Part shown: piece after piece, positions 13,801 through 26,467 of the stretch
Position numbering within the stretch: the first letter of the stretch is position 1
Layout: every line of letters begins with the position of its first letter
Notes under the pieces: model-generated
What the model was told of the DNA's origin: nothing
Seen by the model: only the letters and a program-made list of their open reading frames with translations
Databases searched by the model: none
Source of the DNA: Anseranas semipalmata
Taxonomy: Eukaryota; Chordata; Aves; Anseriformes; Anseranatidae
Direction: 5' to 3'
Assembly (NCBI GenBank): GCA_013399115.1
Contig: VXAA01001354.1
Span: 903,822 to 967,821, forward strand
Length of the DNA: 64,000 nucleotides
Made by a program: the position numbers and the translations under genes

Positions 13801-16035
13801 GCAGGGATAGACTTCCTAAAGTTTGTTTTTTGCCATTGTGCATTTTTTTGTCCTAGATGACCTAGATGTTTTTCCACACAATTTTTGTCTGTGGTGTACT
13901 GAGGACTGGAACCAACATCTCTAGGACCAATACCTTGTGCAATGAGTTATGCAGTTTTCTCTTTGTTTTCCCATTCCCAGTCTTTATTTAATAGTGCTGC
14001 AGCTCACTGGGATCCTGATGAAAGGAAAGTGGAAAGTAAGGGTGTGAGTTCAGGTTCTTGTTATTCAGAAATTGAAAGTCTTAATACACTGCTGTGGTTT
14101 TATTTATGACCAGCAGCTCTTCTGCAGACAGGGTCAAGAAATAACATGTCAGTGAAGCACACAAATATTTGCACATTCCTGTTTTAGTGTGAAGTAGAAT
14201 GCAATATTTAATTTGTAGTATTGTGCAACATCATTGCTACAGTTAAGTGTCCAGTGTTTTTTATAAATCCTTTTCTTCAGGGTTTCGTAATACCATGGAG
14301 AGGTTTTTGTGTGGCTTAAACTTGGCATGGAAATGGCCTCTTTGTCTAATGTGTTTTGAACTAAATTAAAAAGTTATTCTCAAATTACCCACATTTCTCT
14401 TAAGTTCTTAATATTCAGCTTATTTAGCGAAAGTAGTTCCTAAAAGCAAGCACAGTCTAATAACCTAAACCAATGATTTTTAGCTTGCGATTTGTGGGCT
14501 CCTGAAGTCTGCTGGTGGTCTGACAAAGGAACTGGAGAGTGCGTAGGTGTAGATTGATTATCCACACAGTTCTTTACATCTTACTTGAAGATCTTAGGAA
14601 AGAAGGTTGTTGTGCTTCTTGATCAATGACTTTTACTAAGTGGTGTGAGCAGAATTAGAATTTTTACTGGGCCTCTGTATTTAAAAATGCAAAAACTTAT
14701 TTGGGCTTTAATAAATGCGCTGAATTTTGATGGTTCAGTGTTGCTGAAACACCATCCCATCCTATCTGTCTTTAAACATAAAAATCTTTTTTTGATGTCT
14801 TGTTGAAATTAAGATAGTTTCCCCAATATCACCGGTTGACTGTCTAGAACATTTCTGGGAACTGAATTTCAGGTGTTTGTATGAGGGAATGTCAAATTAT
14901 TGCAAAGTAATCATAGACATACCGGATTAATTGGTAGCTAAGTGGAGAATCATGTTTCTTAAGCTTTAAAGAATCTCTTAATAATATAAAACTGACTTAT
15001 TCTGATATTGAAGGAAAAGATAATACAATATAGCATTAATAATTTTATTTTTACCTCTGTACATAAGGTATGTGCACCCACTCATCACTTTACAAGTGCA
15101 TAGTACAAAGCATCCATATTGAATGGCATGCTTTCTGTAGGATCAGAGGAGGTTTTTTTGGTGCTGCTGGGATCGTTCTTGTCTTGTTTTTGCTTTAATT
15201 TCTCTTTAGCACAGAGATGAAAGTCTTAAGTTTCTTGTGTTTTACTCATGAGACATGAAATTTAAAAAAAGGTTTTATCCTCCTCAGTTGCTCTGGGTTC
15301 CCTCCTTTCCCCCATTGCTGGCACAGTAACTGCTCTCACAGAGTCTTCACCTGCGGGTATTCTGCTTTCAGCTTTGACACGTGTGGGATTTTCTTTTAAT
15401 GATTTGGTATTTTTTATAACTTAATTGGAAGCCCATGTGAAAAATATTGAAAGCCCAATTTTAGAGCTGGGTTTGTGAGCTGCCTGATGGTAATTGAATC
15501 CTTTTCTCTAACTTTATCTGATGGTTATGCAGTGTACTATTGTATCCTTAAAAGGAACTGTGAAATAATACCATTGAGCTATAAAAGGTCTGGAGAGTCT
15601 GTCTGCATTGAATTTCTCCAGCTTAAGAAATGAAACAATATTTCCAAACTTTTCCTAACTTCTAGTGTCAGCACCATGGAATGAGGTAGTTAAGCTTGGT
15701 CCTTTCTGGCTTGGGTGGTGGTACTAGTAGTAAATATTGTCAGGGTATAATTCGTCTTACAGGATACATTTAACTGATAACACCAAGGTTTGTCCCCCCA
15801 AATAACCCATTTAATCAGGATATCATGTGCCTTGACTAAGCAGAACTTGGTCTTGCAACCTGAATTTAGCTAGGTGGTGTTCCTCTTTTAAAAAAACAAA
15901 AAAACCCTGACTTTTTTTTGGTTGTGTCAGTGTCCCAGTACATAGACTGTAACCTCAAGTTAATGTAGGCCTTGCTGTCAGGATAAATAAGCACAAATTG
16001 GGAAAGGTGAGACAGCGTGGGGTGCCAGGCCTTAC

Positions 16036-16240
16036 TTCCCAGAGCTCCCGGAGGTCCTCCTGCGGACGTGCCGCCGTGAGGAGAAGCTCCTGCGCTTCTC
16101 TTCCCCGGGCTGGCGGTGGAAGTCAAGGCCTCGCGAGCGGCCGGGCCGGGCCCGGTTGCTGAGGGAGGCCTCTCCCCCCGGAGCCCCATGGCTTTGGGCC
16201 GTGGCGGCGTGTGCTCGCCCCACGGCCAGGCTGCACGTGA
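16036..16240. promoter_or_regulatory. CpG-rich patch about 215 bp upstream of the 102-nt cassette exon
   Basis: About 21 CpG dinucleotides by hand count in about 200 bases, including clustered CGCGAGCGG and GGGCCGGGCCCGG runs, inside otherwise CpG-poor intron. It ends in a good donor-like sequence, CAC|GTGAGG, with GT at 16237-16238. An ATG at 16188 opens a short frame that would leave this donor in phase 1. That does not match the phase-0 cassette exon, so a coding first exon using this ATG is unlikely. A non-coding alternative first exon or an enhancer remains possible. The inference is from composition and position only. Confidence 0.3.
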
Positions 16241-16455
16241 GGGAAGTCAGCTCATTATCCTCGACAGGACAGAGGGCTTTACTTTCTGAAAAGGATCTTC
16301 AGTCGTTATTTTACCCTCGGCCGCTAACCTTGTGATTAATGTAGAAATGCCATAGATAAGTACCCACGTTAACGTACTAATGAGTTGCCTGCGTTGAGTG
16401 ATTTGTTGTGGCATCTAACTGCTTCTTCTCTTCCTTCCTTTTTGTCACCCTGCAG

Positions 16456-16557
16456 TGTTCTGTGCCAAGGTCTTTGTGGCTAGGCTGCTCCAACCTGGTA
16501 GAGAGCATGTGCGCACTGAGATGCCTGCAGAGCATGCCCAGTGTCAGATGTCTCCAG
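16456..16557 (+). CDS. FBXW11: FBXW11 cassette exon encoding the Cys-rich 34-residue N-terminal segment
   Basis: The exon is 102 nt, phase 0 to phase 0, and encodes 34 residues beginning [18 protein letters not shown] and ending SVRCLQ. It corresponds to the segment found only in the long human FBXW11 isoform. The acceptor is a strong pyrimidine tract ending CTGCAG (16450-16455). The donor, CAG|GTGCCT, is weak because it lacks the usual purine-rich intron start. The peptide holds five cysteines (positions 1, 11, 19, 23, 32) and is otherwise hydrophobic. From memory, human FBXW11 has Ala at residue 12 and Ser at residue 22, where this genome has Ser and Arg. The paralogue BTRC carries a related segment ([14 protein letters not shown]). 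Skipping it leaves the frame intact. No biochemical role for the segment is established to my knowledge. Confidence 0.93.
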
Positions 16558-16812
16558 GTGCCTTTCTTCTTTCTTGTTGTAAATGTTATGCGTATGCTGT
16601 TGAACATTGTTAAACTCGCAGGACTCTGTTTAATCAAATTGTTAAGTCTGCTAAATGTTTTTTGTGCATCCTTTTCTGAAATCTTCTACTTAACTGCATT
16701 GTAGGAGTGAATCTTAAGAGGGCTTTCTGTACAGTAGGTTCTTTGTGGGGGGTGGAGAGCTTTTGTGTTTTATTGCCTGCTTACTGAAGTTGTGATATTA
16801 GTAGCATAGTTG

Positions 16813-16818
16813 TGCATG
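16813..16818 (+). promoter_or_regulatory. TGCATG, candidate RBFOX intronic splicing enhancer
   Basis: The hexamer TGCATG begins 256 nt downstream of the end of the 102-nt cassette exon. RBFOX proteins are known to favour inclusion when bound downstream of an alternative exon, usually within about 300 nt, and the weak GTGCCT donor fits a regulated exon. The same hexamer occurs at least ten other times in the window, so a functional site is only an inference from position. Confidence 0.3.
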
Positions 16819-19800
16819 TTGCCTGCTACGTTTTGCTTTCTCGTTTAATTTTTAAAAAAAAAAAACAACACAATGAGCTTTGCCATTTCTCTTAAATTGC
16901 AATGAACTGAATAGCCTGTAATATTTTTGTGATTTAATTTAGAAAGGATAAGCTTTTCATTTTCTACTAAGTATGATCCTGGTCACAGCCTTACATTTAG
17001 TCATTGCGCATGTTTGAATGCAGAATAGTTAGCATGGAGTCCTGGGGCTTTTTGGGTTAATGGAGGAACTTAGCATCTTAACTTTTAAGAAGTGAAGAGC
17101 AAGGGATGGGGGCTTACTCTGCATAGAAGATCGCTAAATCAAGTTCTTTGTTGTTTTTCTTCTAGCAAACTGTTAAAGTTGAGCCTGCGTAATTTAAAGA
17201 TGGGGGATTTGCTTATGTTTCTTTACTGGTGTGGGAGGGATTGAAAAAGATAAATAATGAAAAGGAGATTTTGATACCAGTTAAAAGTTCTCACCTCCCA
17301 GGATATTTACCTTGGAAAGTAAATGCAGAACATGTGTAGTAACTATGTGGCACTTCCTGAAGTGTTTCTGAATGTAATGTTTTTAGCAAAGCATAATTAT
17401 TATTTCATTTTAGTACTTTTTATAGCACAATAGTGTTATTCAGTGGTTTAGTCTTTCATGTGTACAAAGCGAATACTTAAGTTTTCGTTCACAAAGCAAT
17501 TTCTTTTAAGCAAATTGAGTTTTGTTTGCAGTCAGTACATTTAAATTCAGACACTGGAAACATGAATGCTTGCCTTAGAGAGTAACTGTTTGTTTAAAAA
17601 CCTCTCCTCTTGCATGGAAAATGTTCTGGCAAAATTAAATTTCAAAATTAAGGTTCAGATTTTCTGTAAAAATACAATCATTTTTCTGTTTGACTGCTTT
17701 GTTTTCAGTTTTGAAATACTATTTGCAGGGGAAAAAAAGTCCAAGATAAATGTAGAGATGGATAACACAGTTTTGTAGAAATTGACACTGCATCATGGCC
17801 AAATCGTGGTTATAATAAATGATTATAATCATGACCGTGCAAGTCACAGAGGTTTGGTGCCTGTCTTGGGAATATTTGTAAGCTAGTTCTCGTATAAGAT
17901 CTTTCTGCTCTCTTTCCCTGATCCTCAACACACTCACCCTCTCATTGGAAAAGTAAAATAAAACTGTTTTGAATGGGAATTTTAGTTTATTTTCCCATGG
18001 GACCTAACTTGTCAATGGCCAAAGAGCATCTCAGAGTTTTTCAGCAAGCGGCCAGAGCTGTGTAAGGTGGCTGGCAGTGCTGGGAAGCGGCTGGCTGCTG
18101 GGATGGGCCGGGGGTCGTTTCCAGGCTTGTTGGAGAGCCCCGTGATGAGCTGCGAGTTCAGCGCCCGCCGCGCTGCTGCTGGAAGGCAGCTGCTGTCCTT
18201 CGGTGCAGACCCAGCGCTGCCGTCCCGCGCGCTCGTTAGCGTTATTACCCCCTTTCTGCCTGGAATTTGAATTAGTCGCTTACGCCTAGCTGTGTCGAAC
18301 AGTTTGAGGACTGCTTCGGGGTAGGAGCAGTTTTGCTGTTAATAACAGTCTTTTACATGGTTGTTGTACCTCTTGGTTTCGTGGCCTCAAGCCTGGAGGA
18401 GGGCTGGCTGCTGGGCCCGTGCGCGGTGAGCTTCAGAAAGACTCGTCGGTCTGGGGGCCCCTACCAAGCTCAGGTTCCGTATTTCAGGCAAGGCATGCAT
18501 GTCTTCAAATACTGGATTTGGGAGCTGGAAGGCCACTCTAATGGTATTCCATTGAAATAATGGTAAATGTCTTTATTATGAGCAGGTTTTCTTTTTCTTG
18601 AAGTATCTGTCAGCAGGTACCTAGCAGTTAGCTGGGAATTGAACGGGTGAAAGCTCAGACCAGGCTGGGCATCGGATTAATTGACGTGGGATATGTTGTA
18701 TTCCAAATGGGAGAAACGGGAGAGCTGTCCTGAGCGGGTGGCTGCGTGGTGCCTGCTTGGAAAGGCCTAGGGAGGGCACTGGTGATTTTAATTCTCTGAA
18801 ATGAAGGCCTTTTTATGTGTGCGTGGAGAAGTTTGATTTTTTTTGTAGAACTGCAACCAGGATTAAGAGTTTTTGAATCTTTTAGAAGCATCTGTGAGAG
18901 ATATTTTAAGAAAAAAAAAGTTCTCCTTTCAGGCATGTGACTCGATGCCCCAAGGGGAACTTGGAAGTGAAAGTGGCACCAGCTGTTTTTCCCCATTTTT
19001 TTATTTTGGCACTCTGACTTGCTCTTCATTGTTTCTTAAGCCGTAAGGCCCCATTTGGAAACAGGTAGGGCATGCATACCAGGAGATCCGCGATCTGTAG
19101 TACGCATTCAGATAGTGATGATGATCAGTAGCAAGCTTAAGGGAAATAGAGAAGCCCTTCAGTGACGTGAAGAAGTTATCTGGCTGTTATCAGTTGTGTG
19201 TTGTATGTGTAGAGTTGTTAGTGATTGGACCAGAACGAGGAAGAAACCCTAGTCTTAAATCTGGAGCTTTTGCAGAATTTCTTCAGGATGCTCTGCTCAA
19301 TCTCAGCCCTTCTTAGAACATTTAGGCTTTAAGAGTGGTCCGTCCGCAGCCTGGAGAAAGAAAGCAGAGATTAGATTTACCCTTGCCTTTTTTGCAATAC
19401 TGTTGGAAGTCATAAAACCTAACTGGGCTCTTCTAAAATCAAGCTGTAACATTTAAGCAGATATCCCCTGATGCCAGTGGATTGGATGGCAGTATTCCAA
19501 TTCTTTAGAATTAGTCATATTTTGTATTCGATATTTTTCTCATGCAGTGAAATACCTGCTTGGTTTCTGGAGTTTTCTGGACGAATATTTCCCCTCTGCT
19601 TTCTGTGAGTTGTTAGTGAATGGAGAGAGATACACGATGAAAAAAAATAAAATAAAAATCATGCCTGTTGTGGTACTTGAAGTTTGCTCTCAGTCTGATT
19701 TTCAGCATAATGAATATTGTTTGGAAATAGTCCTTGACACAGTTATTATCGCTTGTTATTGTTGTATTAAAAAGCACGTATTAAGTGCCAGTTAATAATA

Positions 19801-22183
19801 GTTGAAATTACTATAGATTTTGAGGGCTTATTTTTACCTACTTAATTATCTTTAATATTGTTTTTGTACCAAGGAGCTTACCATTATGAACACATTTGGA
19901 TTCAAATAGCTGCTGTTTTCATCCTCTCTTTGATATGGATTTGCCAGCACGATTAAAAGCATACCGCTCTCTCATTGAGGTGTTCGTAACTTGTGTTTAG
20001 AGAAACTGGTTCTGTTACCAGTTGTGTAACGCGGCAGCGTGGAGACATCGCCTCTTGTAGCTTCAGCCTCAGGAAGCATTGCAGTGCTCTTAAATACTTT
20101 GCCATGCTAATGTGGGAAATGGCTCCAACAGCGCTGTCACGCAAAGAGGCGCCCGGTGTTCTCAGTTCTGCGAGTAAACATCTCCCGCGTAAATTGAGGA
20201 CTAATCATTGAGCAGCAGAAGATAAGTACTCAAATGGCTCTCTTTGAATTATTGCATAATGTAGGATGTGATGAAATTATGCTTAGGGAACAAATTGTAA
20301 GATAGATGTAACGAAATTTATCTAGTAACCAAATACTGCTCAACCAACCGTTTTCTCCTTGTATTTGGTTACACCTTTATTGTTGTTTTTTTTTTAAGTG
20401 ACCATAGTATATCTCTCCTAAAAATGCGCTCAGATTTCTCTTGCTTATCTTATTTACTCTCAACCCCCAACATGTTTTTTTCCTACACCTTTTCATTTAC
20501 TGTCTGTAAAACTTTCGGCTTAATTGCGTGCAGCATCCCGCTCTTCCTCTTGCGTTCACGCAAGGTGCACGTAGCTCGGAAGCTTTAACGGAGCACGCCT
20601 CCGCTGCCGGAATGATGAACTTCTCGCCCCCAATGCCAGAAGCTGGATCTTGCCTTGTGCTCCCGGGGGCTTTCCCAGGCGTGAAGGTGCCCTGTGCTTC
20701 CTGGCACGTGAGCGTCCTGCGCTTTGCCTGGCCTTGGGCACCGCGGGATGCCCGGCTGTATGTGTTTCCCTTCGTCTGCGTGTTCGTTCTTGCACCATGT
20801 CCTGATGGTGGGCAAGCAGTAGGAAGGTGACATTGACTTAGTTCTTGCCAGTGTCGTTCCTGCTTATAGATTCAGACAGGAGTGTATTGATTTACTCTCC
20901 ATAACTGGAAGCTGTCTTCGAAAAAAAAACGTGGTCTTAAAAGCCTTTTGAAGTGGCCAATTCATAATTTATTACTGTTTAGAAGAACTTACAGTTTGCA
21001 AGTGGAGCTATGGAGCATTAGGGCTTTAATATTTATTTCTTGCAATAGTATTCCCTGCAAAGGAAATTATTTTTTTTAGCAATAAGGAATCTCAGTACCA
21101 TCACAGCTGAGCTAGGGCACAAAGAAGAAAGTTTAACTTATTAATAAGGCACAATTTAGCATTAACTTGCTGAAGCTTCTCTTTGTTATTCTTTTTACTA
21201 ATTCTGAGTTTCTGTTAGTTGGTGTTTCTATTCAGATACCAGATAGAAGTACAAAAATGGAAACTATAACTGGAAAAAATTGTATTTGAAAACTAAGAAT
21301 TCTGATTTTATTGATGTGAAAACTTCAGCATCTTTTTTTATAGCTGTGCTGTCGTTTTCATAGTACAGATTCAGACACAGACATGAAGCAGTATTCTTAA
21401 AATTACAATGAGTGCAGAAGATGCATTCTGCTAAAACCTTTTCCTACAGTGCATGAAATCACAAATTGGAAAATGATTAATAGCCTGTCACTGTGTAGTC
21501 TGCATCCTTTTGAAAGTGTTATTCTTCTATGCAGCTGTTAAAGTGAGTTGTAATAGCCAGACAACTGCTTTCCTTCTTCTGTTAGGTTTGAATCATTTAT
21601 GAATACTTCTTTGACATATTTTCTGGTATTTTGCCTCAAAACAGTAGGACTGTTACCATTCCTGTTTGGAAACAGTCCAACAGATCCATTAAAAAGAAAT
21701 GCGTATTGGATTCCTTTTTTTTTTTTAAAGGAACATAGCATTCTCTCCAGTACCTGTGCTTGTCCCTCTATTTTAAACAGATTTCTTTCTGAGATGGAAA
21801 GCTTTAAAACTAAGCATAGTATTTGTAGAAGCAATTAGATATCAGCACAGTATGCCTGTTGCCTTTTGTGCAGTGAGGTGGCCTGAGTTCTGAAGTCTGG
21901 AGATCTGATGTGAAAACATTCATTTTACTCCCTGTTAATCAGCAGTGGTACTTCCCAGTGTAGGTGTTTCTTCTGGTTGAAGCTAGAGCCTCCTCTAAAA
22001 ATGAATATCAATTTGGACTTTTTTCAGCAGATTCTCATGTTATCTTTTTTTATTTTTTCAGTTCTTAGTATCTGTCACAGACTCTGAGGACTGATGCAAC
22101 ATCAATTCAGTGTTTGTTGCATATACTGCAACTGCAAGACTTTTGCAGAGGGTAACGTTGTGTTGTACCCAATTTTTGTCTTC

Positions 22184-22303
22184 TGCTCCATGCCTGGCCA
22201 TCCTGGTGGTCTCTGCTGGGCCGTGCTCTGGTGTGTCTGTGCCTTTCTGGTTGGGGAGTGCACAAAAGCGGGCTCGGTGCCCCAGCTGTGGTCTCACCAG
22301 AGC
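22184..22303 (-). mobile_element. CR1 LINE fragment, degenerate
   Basis: Read on the minus strand, this begins GCTCTGGTGAGACCAC and continues colinearly with the CR1 non-LTR retrotransposon consensus near its 3' end. The matching pieces include CTTTTGTGCACTCCCC, AGAAAGGCACAGACAC and ACCACCAGGATGGCCAGG. Similarity fades on both sides; weaker similarity may extend to about 22366. The terminal octamer repeats typical of the CR1 3' end are absent and no reverse transcriptase frame is present, so this is a dead fragment. CR1 is the dominant repeat of birds and other sauropsids, which supports the suggested host group. Confidence 0.75.
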
Positions 22304-22734
22304 CAAATGCAGCTCCTGCAGCAGTCTCACAGTGACAGCAGCTTGTGCAGTGCTTCCTGGTGGCACGGCCGTGATTTGGTGTGAGGTTTATAGAAGTAAA
22401 TGTAAAATGCGGAGATTGTTGTTTTTTTTTTCTCCCTAAGAATGATTTATTATCTGAAGGAAAGTGTTATGATAAGCACTCTTTTCAGTCATCCTTTGTG
22501 TACCTGAGTGCTTTGTTTTATGACTTTAATTATTAACTAAGCCTGCTTTTTTGTAGGGGTGAGGAGAGACCTTCTCTTTATTGGGTCAATTCTTACTGTT
22601 TATTTTTAAGCAGAAGAGAGTGGTTACTGGCTAGATTACTTTAAGCGTTAGCCAGTGAAGTAGTATTGAGCTATGAACCACAGCTCTTCCTCTTTGGTGT
22701 CCCTAGCTGAGGAGCAGAAGTGCGTTTCCTGGTG

Positions 22735-23010
22735 TCAGAAGACGAGCGTATGGACCAGGGATCCGTGAGTTTCGGTTCCCGATCCCCCCCCTTGAAAAGC
22801 TGCGAGTCCAGAAGGGTTTTCACGGTGCAGCAGGCCCGCAGGTTGGCTGGACGCAGCAGCCGCTTGCCGCTGGACGCGGCCTGTGTCGAATGGGCCCGGT
22901 CGCGCTCGTCCCGCGTGTGGTGCGCGGGCAGCAGCGGGGCCTGCAGGCGGGAGGTGAGATGCGGCCGCCCGGGCCCGGCAGGTTGGGCCCTTCTGTGGGG
23001 CTCTCGGAGG
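22735..23010. other. CpG-rich patch in the long intron
   Basis: A GC-rich island of about 280 bases with dense CpG, including a GCGGCCGC octamer near 22962 and a donor-like GGGAG|GTGAGA just before it. The flanking sequence is AT-rich. A 129-codon open frame covers it on the + strand, but its translation is Arg/Ser/Gly-rich with no known domain, as expected from GC-rich sequence lacking stop codons. It could be an orphan CpG island (enhancer or non-coding transcript start) or only a composition fluctuation. Confidence 0.35.
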
Positions 23011-26000
23011 GCTGCCGTCAGCTTGTTTGTGTGCTTCCTCGCTGCTGTAAGCGACTTAATACGTGAGTGCTTTTTTTCGTTTTGTTTTCAGCAGTTTTTA
23101 GTGTGCTAAGGATTGTAGGCTTCATCTCTGAGCTTCAAGCTTGCTTGAACAGAACGAGTCCCTCAGGAGCCTGGTTTTCTGTCTGAACAGCTTCTCGAGT
23201 TGCTTTACCTGTGGCTGTTAGTTGGTGGGCAGTTCTCTCGCCTTTGTTTTTTCTTCAGAAGTTGTCAGTATTCAAAAGTTAGTCATCTCAATCTATAATC
23301 TTTATGGTAGGAGGCTGTGATAGAGATCAGGAGCAAGTGATAGTTCTTCGACTCCCTGCTGTGCTGTTTCTCTAAGCTGCAGTCTGCTGCAGAAGAGACT
23401 TCTAAATGTAGAAAAAGTAATGTGAGCTTAGAGATCCGGTCCTTCCCCGTCACTTGCTAACGTACCTTTTGCTGGTGTTTCTCCATTGTACTGTTTAGAG
23501 ATCACAATCTATCTTCCCTCAGACTGGGAAGGATGTGTCCCTGAGGAGGCAAGTACATTTCTCAGTGATGGATTCATGTATCAACACAAGATGCTAGACC
23601 TTGCTTCAGCAAACCCCGAGCCATGGCTTATATCTGCAACAGATAAGCATCATTTCAGGCATAAATTTATGTTCCTCGGAAAAGCTAACACGGTCACACT
23701 AAGCCTGATACATTTCACAAGTAGTGGGCAAGAGCTGTTACTCCTGATACCTCCCATGTTGCATCTGCAGAAGACTGCATCTTTGAGTGGAGAGATGTTC
23801 GCCGCACCTCCATGTGCAGGCTTTCTCAACCTCCTTTGGAAAAGACATGTTTTTTTGCTGTCTGCCCCTGTTATGGTGCGAAGAAATTTGCTAAGTAAAC
23901 TGCCTTGCTCTTCAGCCTGCCTTCTAATAATGCCGTGCTTATGCTGGGGGAGAGCAAAATCTTTCTTACGAAGGGAAAGAGGAAATGCAAGGCAGTCTGT
24001 TCCAAGTACGTTTGATGCAGTCCTCTTCCTTGGAGATGGTTGCTCTATTTCGCTTCAAGGAATTTTCAAGGAAACGGGGTAAAATATGCAAATATTTCCT
24101 GCTAAGGTTGGAAATTAAATTTGTGCAGTAACTTGTCAGAGGCATCCCTTGCTTGTGGAGAATTGAGCAGCAACCTTGCCACCAGTATTAGTAATGATTT
24201 TACCAGTATAAATAGTGCTAGTCTTGATGAGAGTCGTCATCGCAAGGACATTCATTCGTTCGTTCAGCGTTAGCAGGCAGGATGTTCCCAGGTTTCTCTG
24301 GGCCTCCTTCATTTTTGTCAGACGAGTTGGTCTGGAGGTCCTTAAGGCTGTGGCGTAGGAGAGTCTTCACATGTGTGGTTTGGTTTTCATGATTCCTTGA
24401 ATTGGCAGTAGAATCTAAATAAATCAAAGGGGAGGTAGCAAAGTCAAGGATATGACGGCTATCACAAACAGGACTGAGCGTATTTTACCCATCTGTCAAG
24501 TATGGAAGACGTGGTATAGCAGAGAAAGAAGGAACTATAACCAAAACCTTTTACTACTTTGCATAATATTTCTATGGCAAATAGTCATGTTTGCAAGCCC
24601 CCGCTACGAAAAGGCATTACTTTGTGGCGCAGAATGGTCGCTTGCTGCTTTGGGCAAGGTAGTTTTTGCAAGCACTTCAAAAATTTTTGTTGACTCTGTT
24701 GTCCTAGAGAAATATTGGTGGTCCTAATCCCGACCTTTTCACTTGCTTTGTAAGTACTGAATTCTGCTTGATGGCATTGTGCTCGTGCTTTTAGAGATTC
24801 TTACCTGTAGAAGCTCAACTTTTTCCTTTTGAATTTTTAAATGTTTTTCGCATTCTTCAAGTTGACCTATACTTTTTGATACAATTATTAAGCCACATTT
24901 TGGTTTAATAATTCAGCCAGGAGTGGTCTGAACTACACTTCTTAAACCTGATTTTTTGGCATCTATTCCACTCCTTATTATGTTTTTTCAATATACTGCA
25001 AATTATTTACTATGAAGTGTATGGACGCAAGCATCTTTTGATGTCTGTGGACACTTCAGCTGTTTTTCTTAGAGACTTGCAATTGAAAAATTCCTGTCAA
25101 GGAACTTGCTTGTTGTAACTGATAAATGGTGAACGTCACGGTACCAAATGTATTAGGGCCCAGCATTCAAAGAGGAGTTTAAATTTAACATAAAATATGA
25201 AAAGATCGAAGCATTTAAAAAATAAAAATAAACATTTACTAATGAATGACAGTGGAGTTTAAAATCCTCTCTTTATATGATATTCAGTAGCTCATGGTTA
25301 AATGTCCTCTTTGAAAAATCACTTGAACAAGGATGTAGTGAAGACATCTTTAGAATTGTATACGTGATTGCAGAATTTGAATGCACACTGGGACTAGTAC
25401 TTTTGTCTGCTAAACTTCCAAAGATATTTGAACTAGAGGATTTATTCAAGACATATAATACCAAAAAATATTTGCTATAATGTTGCAGTAATCCAAGTAC
25501 AGTTCTGTACACTTAAGCTCAGGTTGTTAGAGCAAATGTAATCTGAAAGTCTTAAGTAGATATAAAAGTCTGTGTTTTGGGAGAAATGGTAAGAACTGGG
25601 CCAAATGCCTTTGAATTCAGTGTGTGAATAGTAAAAATACAGGGTGCCTGGTGCTCCTAAGTGTCTGTAGAGATTGTTATATTAACCTGCAGTATCTATT
25701 AAATTCTACGTAAGCCATGTTAACTTCAAAGTTATCCTGCAGAGCATCTAGTTGGAGCGAAAGCCCTTTCAGATTCCAGACCAGGACATGAAGACCGTAG
25801 CTGGCACTTTGGATAATGCTGTCATTCTTCTCGGAAGTAAAAGAAGCGTACAGCAGTTTTCCTACCAAAGTGACATCGAACCCAAACGTCTTCAGCAAGC
25901 AAGGAGATGATGGCTGGCCTGCCGCAGTGGTCACAGCTTTGGCTTCCAGGCTTCGTTGCACAAGGTGCTGGTTGCAGCTGTGACCCTGCCTGTTCGGTCT

Positions 26001-26463
26001 GCTGCCCGTTGCAGCAGTTCACCTCTCAGCTACGCCGGTGCAGGAGGGTGTGCTGTCATGTAAAGTGAATCAGTGATGTGATAGATTAAAAATAATCTTC
26101 CGAAAAGGGGAACCTGAGACCTTGGGCAACTCTTCTCCCTGTTCTCAAATCCTTTTCTGTAGAGTCTTACAATGACAGGCTTTTTTCTGTTAATCAGCTG
26201 GAACTTGAAGTTGCAGGGAGAAGTGGTGCTGGCCTTAGAGGTCAGGAGCATTTAGACATCCATTATGTAAATCATGTGAAACCTAAATGAGGCAATTGCA
26301 CATTCCTTTTAATATCTAGATAAAGTCAGCTCTTGAATGTAGGGTGTCTGGCTAACCCCAGGCAAGGCTGAGTGGATATTTGGAAAAAAATGATTTCAGT
26401 ATTTTTTTTAATGTCTTTTATTACTTGAAGGCTTCTTTCTTTAGCTGAAGTTAGTATGCAGCC

Positions 26464-26467
26464 TTTT

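Larger units (their letters stand above)
206..16455 (+). other. Intron before the first cassette exon (partial), with no supported gene
   Basis: A roughly 16-kb AT-rich stretch with stop codons frequent in all frames. It contains homopolymer tracts (19 T at 236-254, 20 A at 2867-2886, 22 A at 9372-9393), a weak CR1-like patch near 4773-4832 and a CpG-rich patch at 16036-16240. Short open frames occur, up to 184 codons at 3929-4483 on the minus strand, but their translations are low-complexity and rich in Leu, Ser, Cys and Phe, and resemble no family I know. The acceptor at the right end is preceded by a long pyrimidine-rich tract ending in CAG at 16453-16455. Confidence 0.75.

Noticed and set aside
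16188..16240. ATG frame leading to a GTGAGG donor as an alternative coding first exon of FBXW11
   Set aside because: The frame would leave the donor in phase 1, while the cassette exon begins in phase 0, so splicing would break the FBXW11 frame.
23486..24082. 198-codon open frame on the + strand in the long intron
   Set aside because: No recognisable family, no splice or promoter context beyond chance, and an amino-acid make-up typical of non-coding sequence. It does sit close to a CpG-rich patch, but that alone is not support for a gene.
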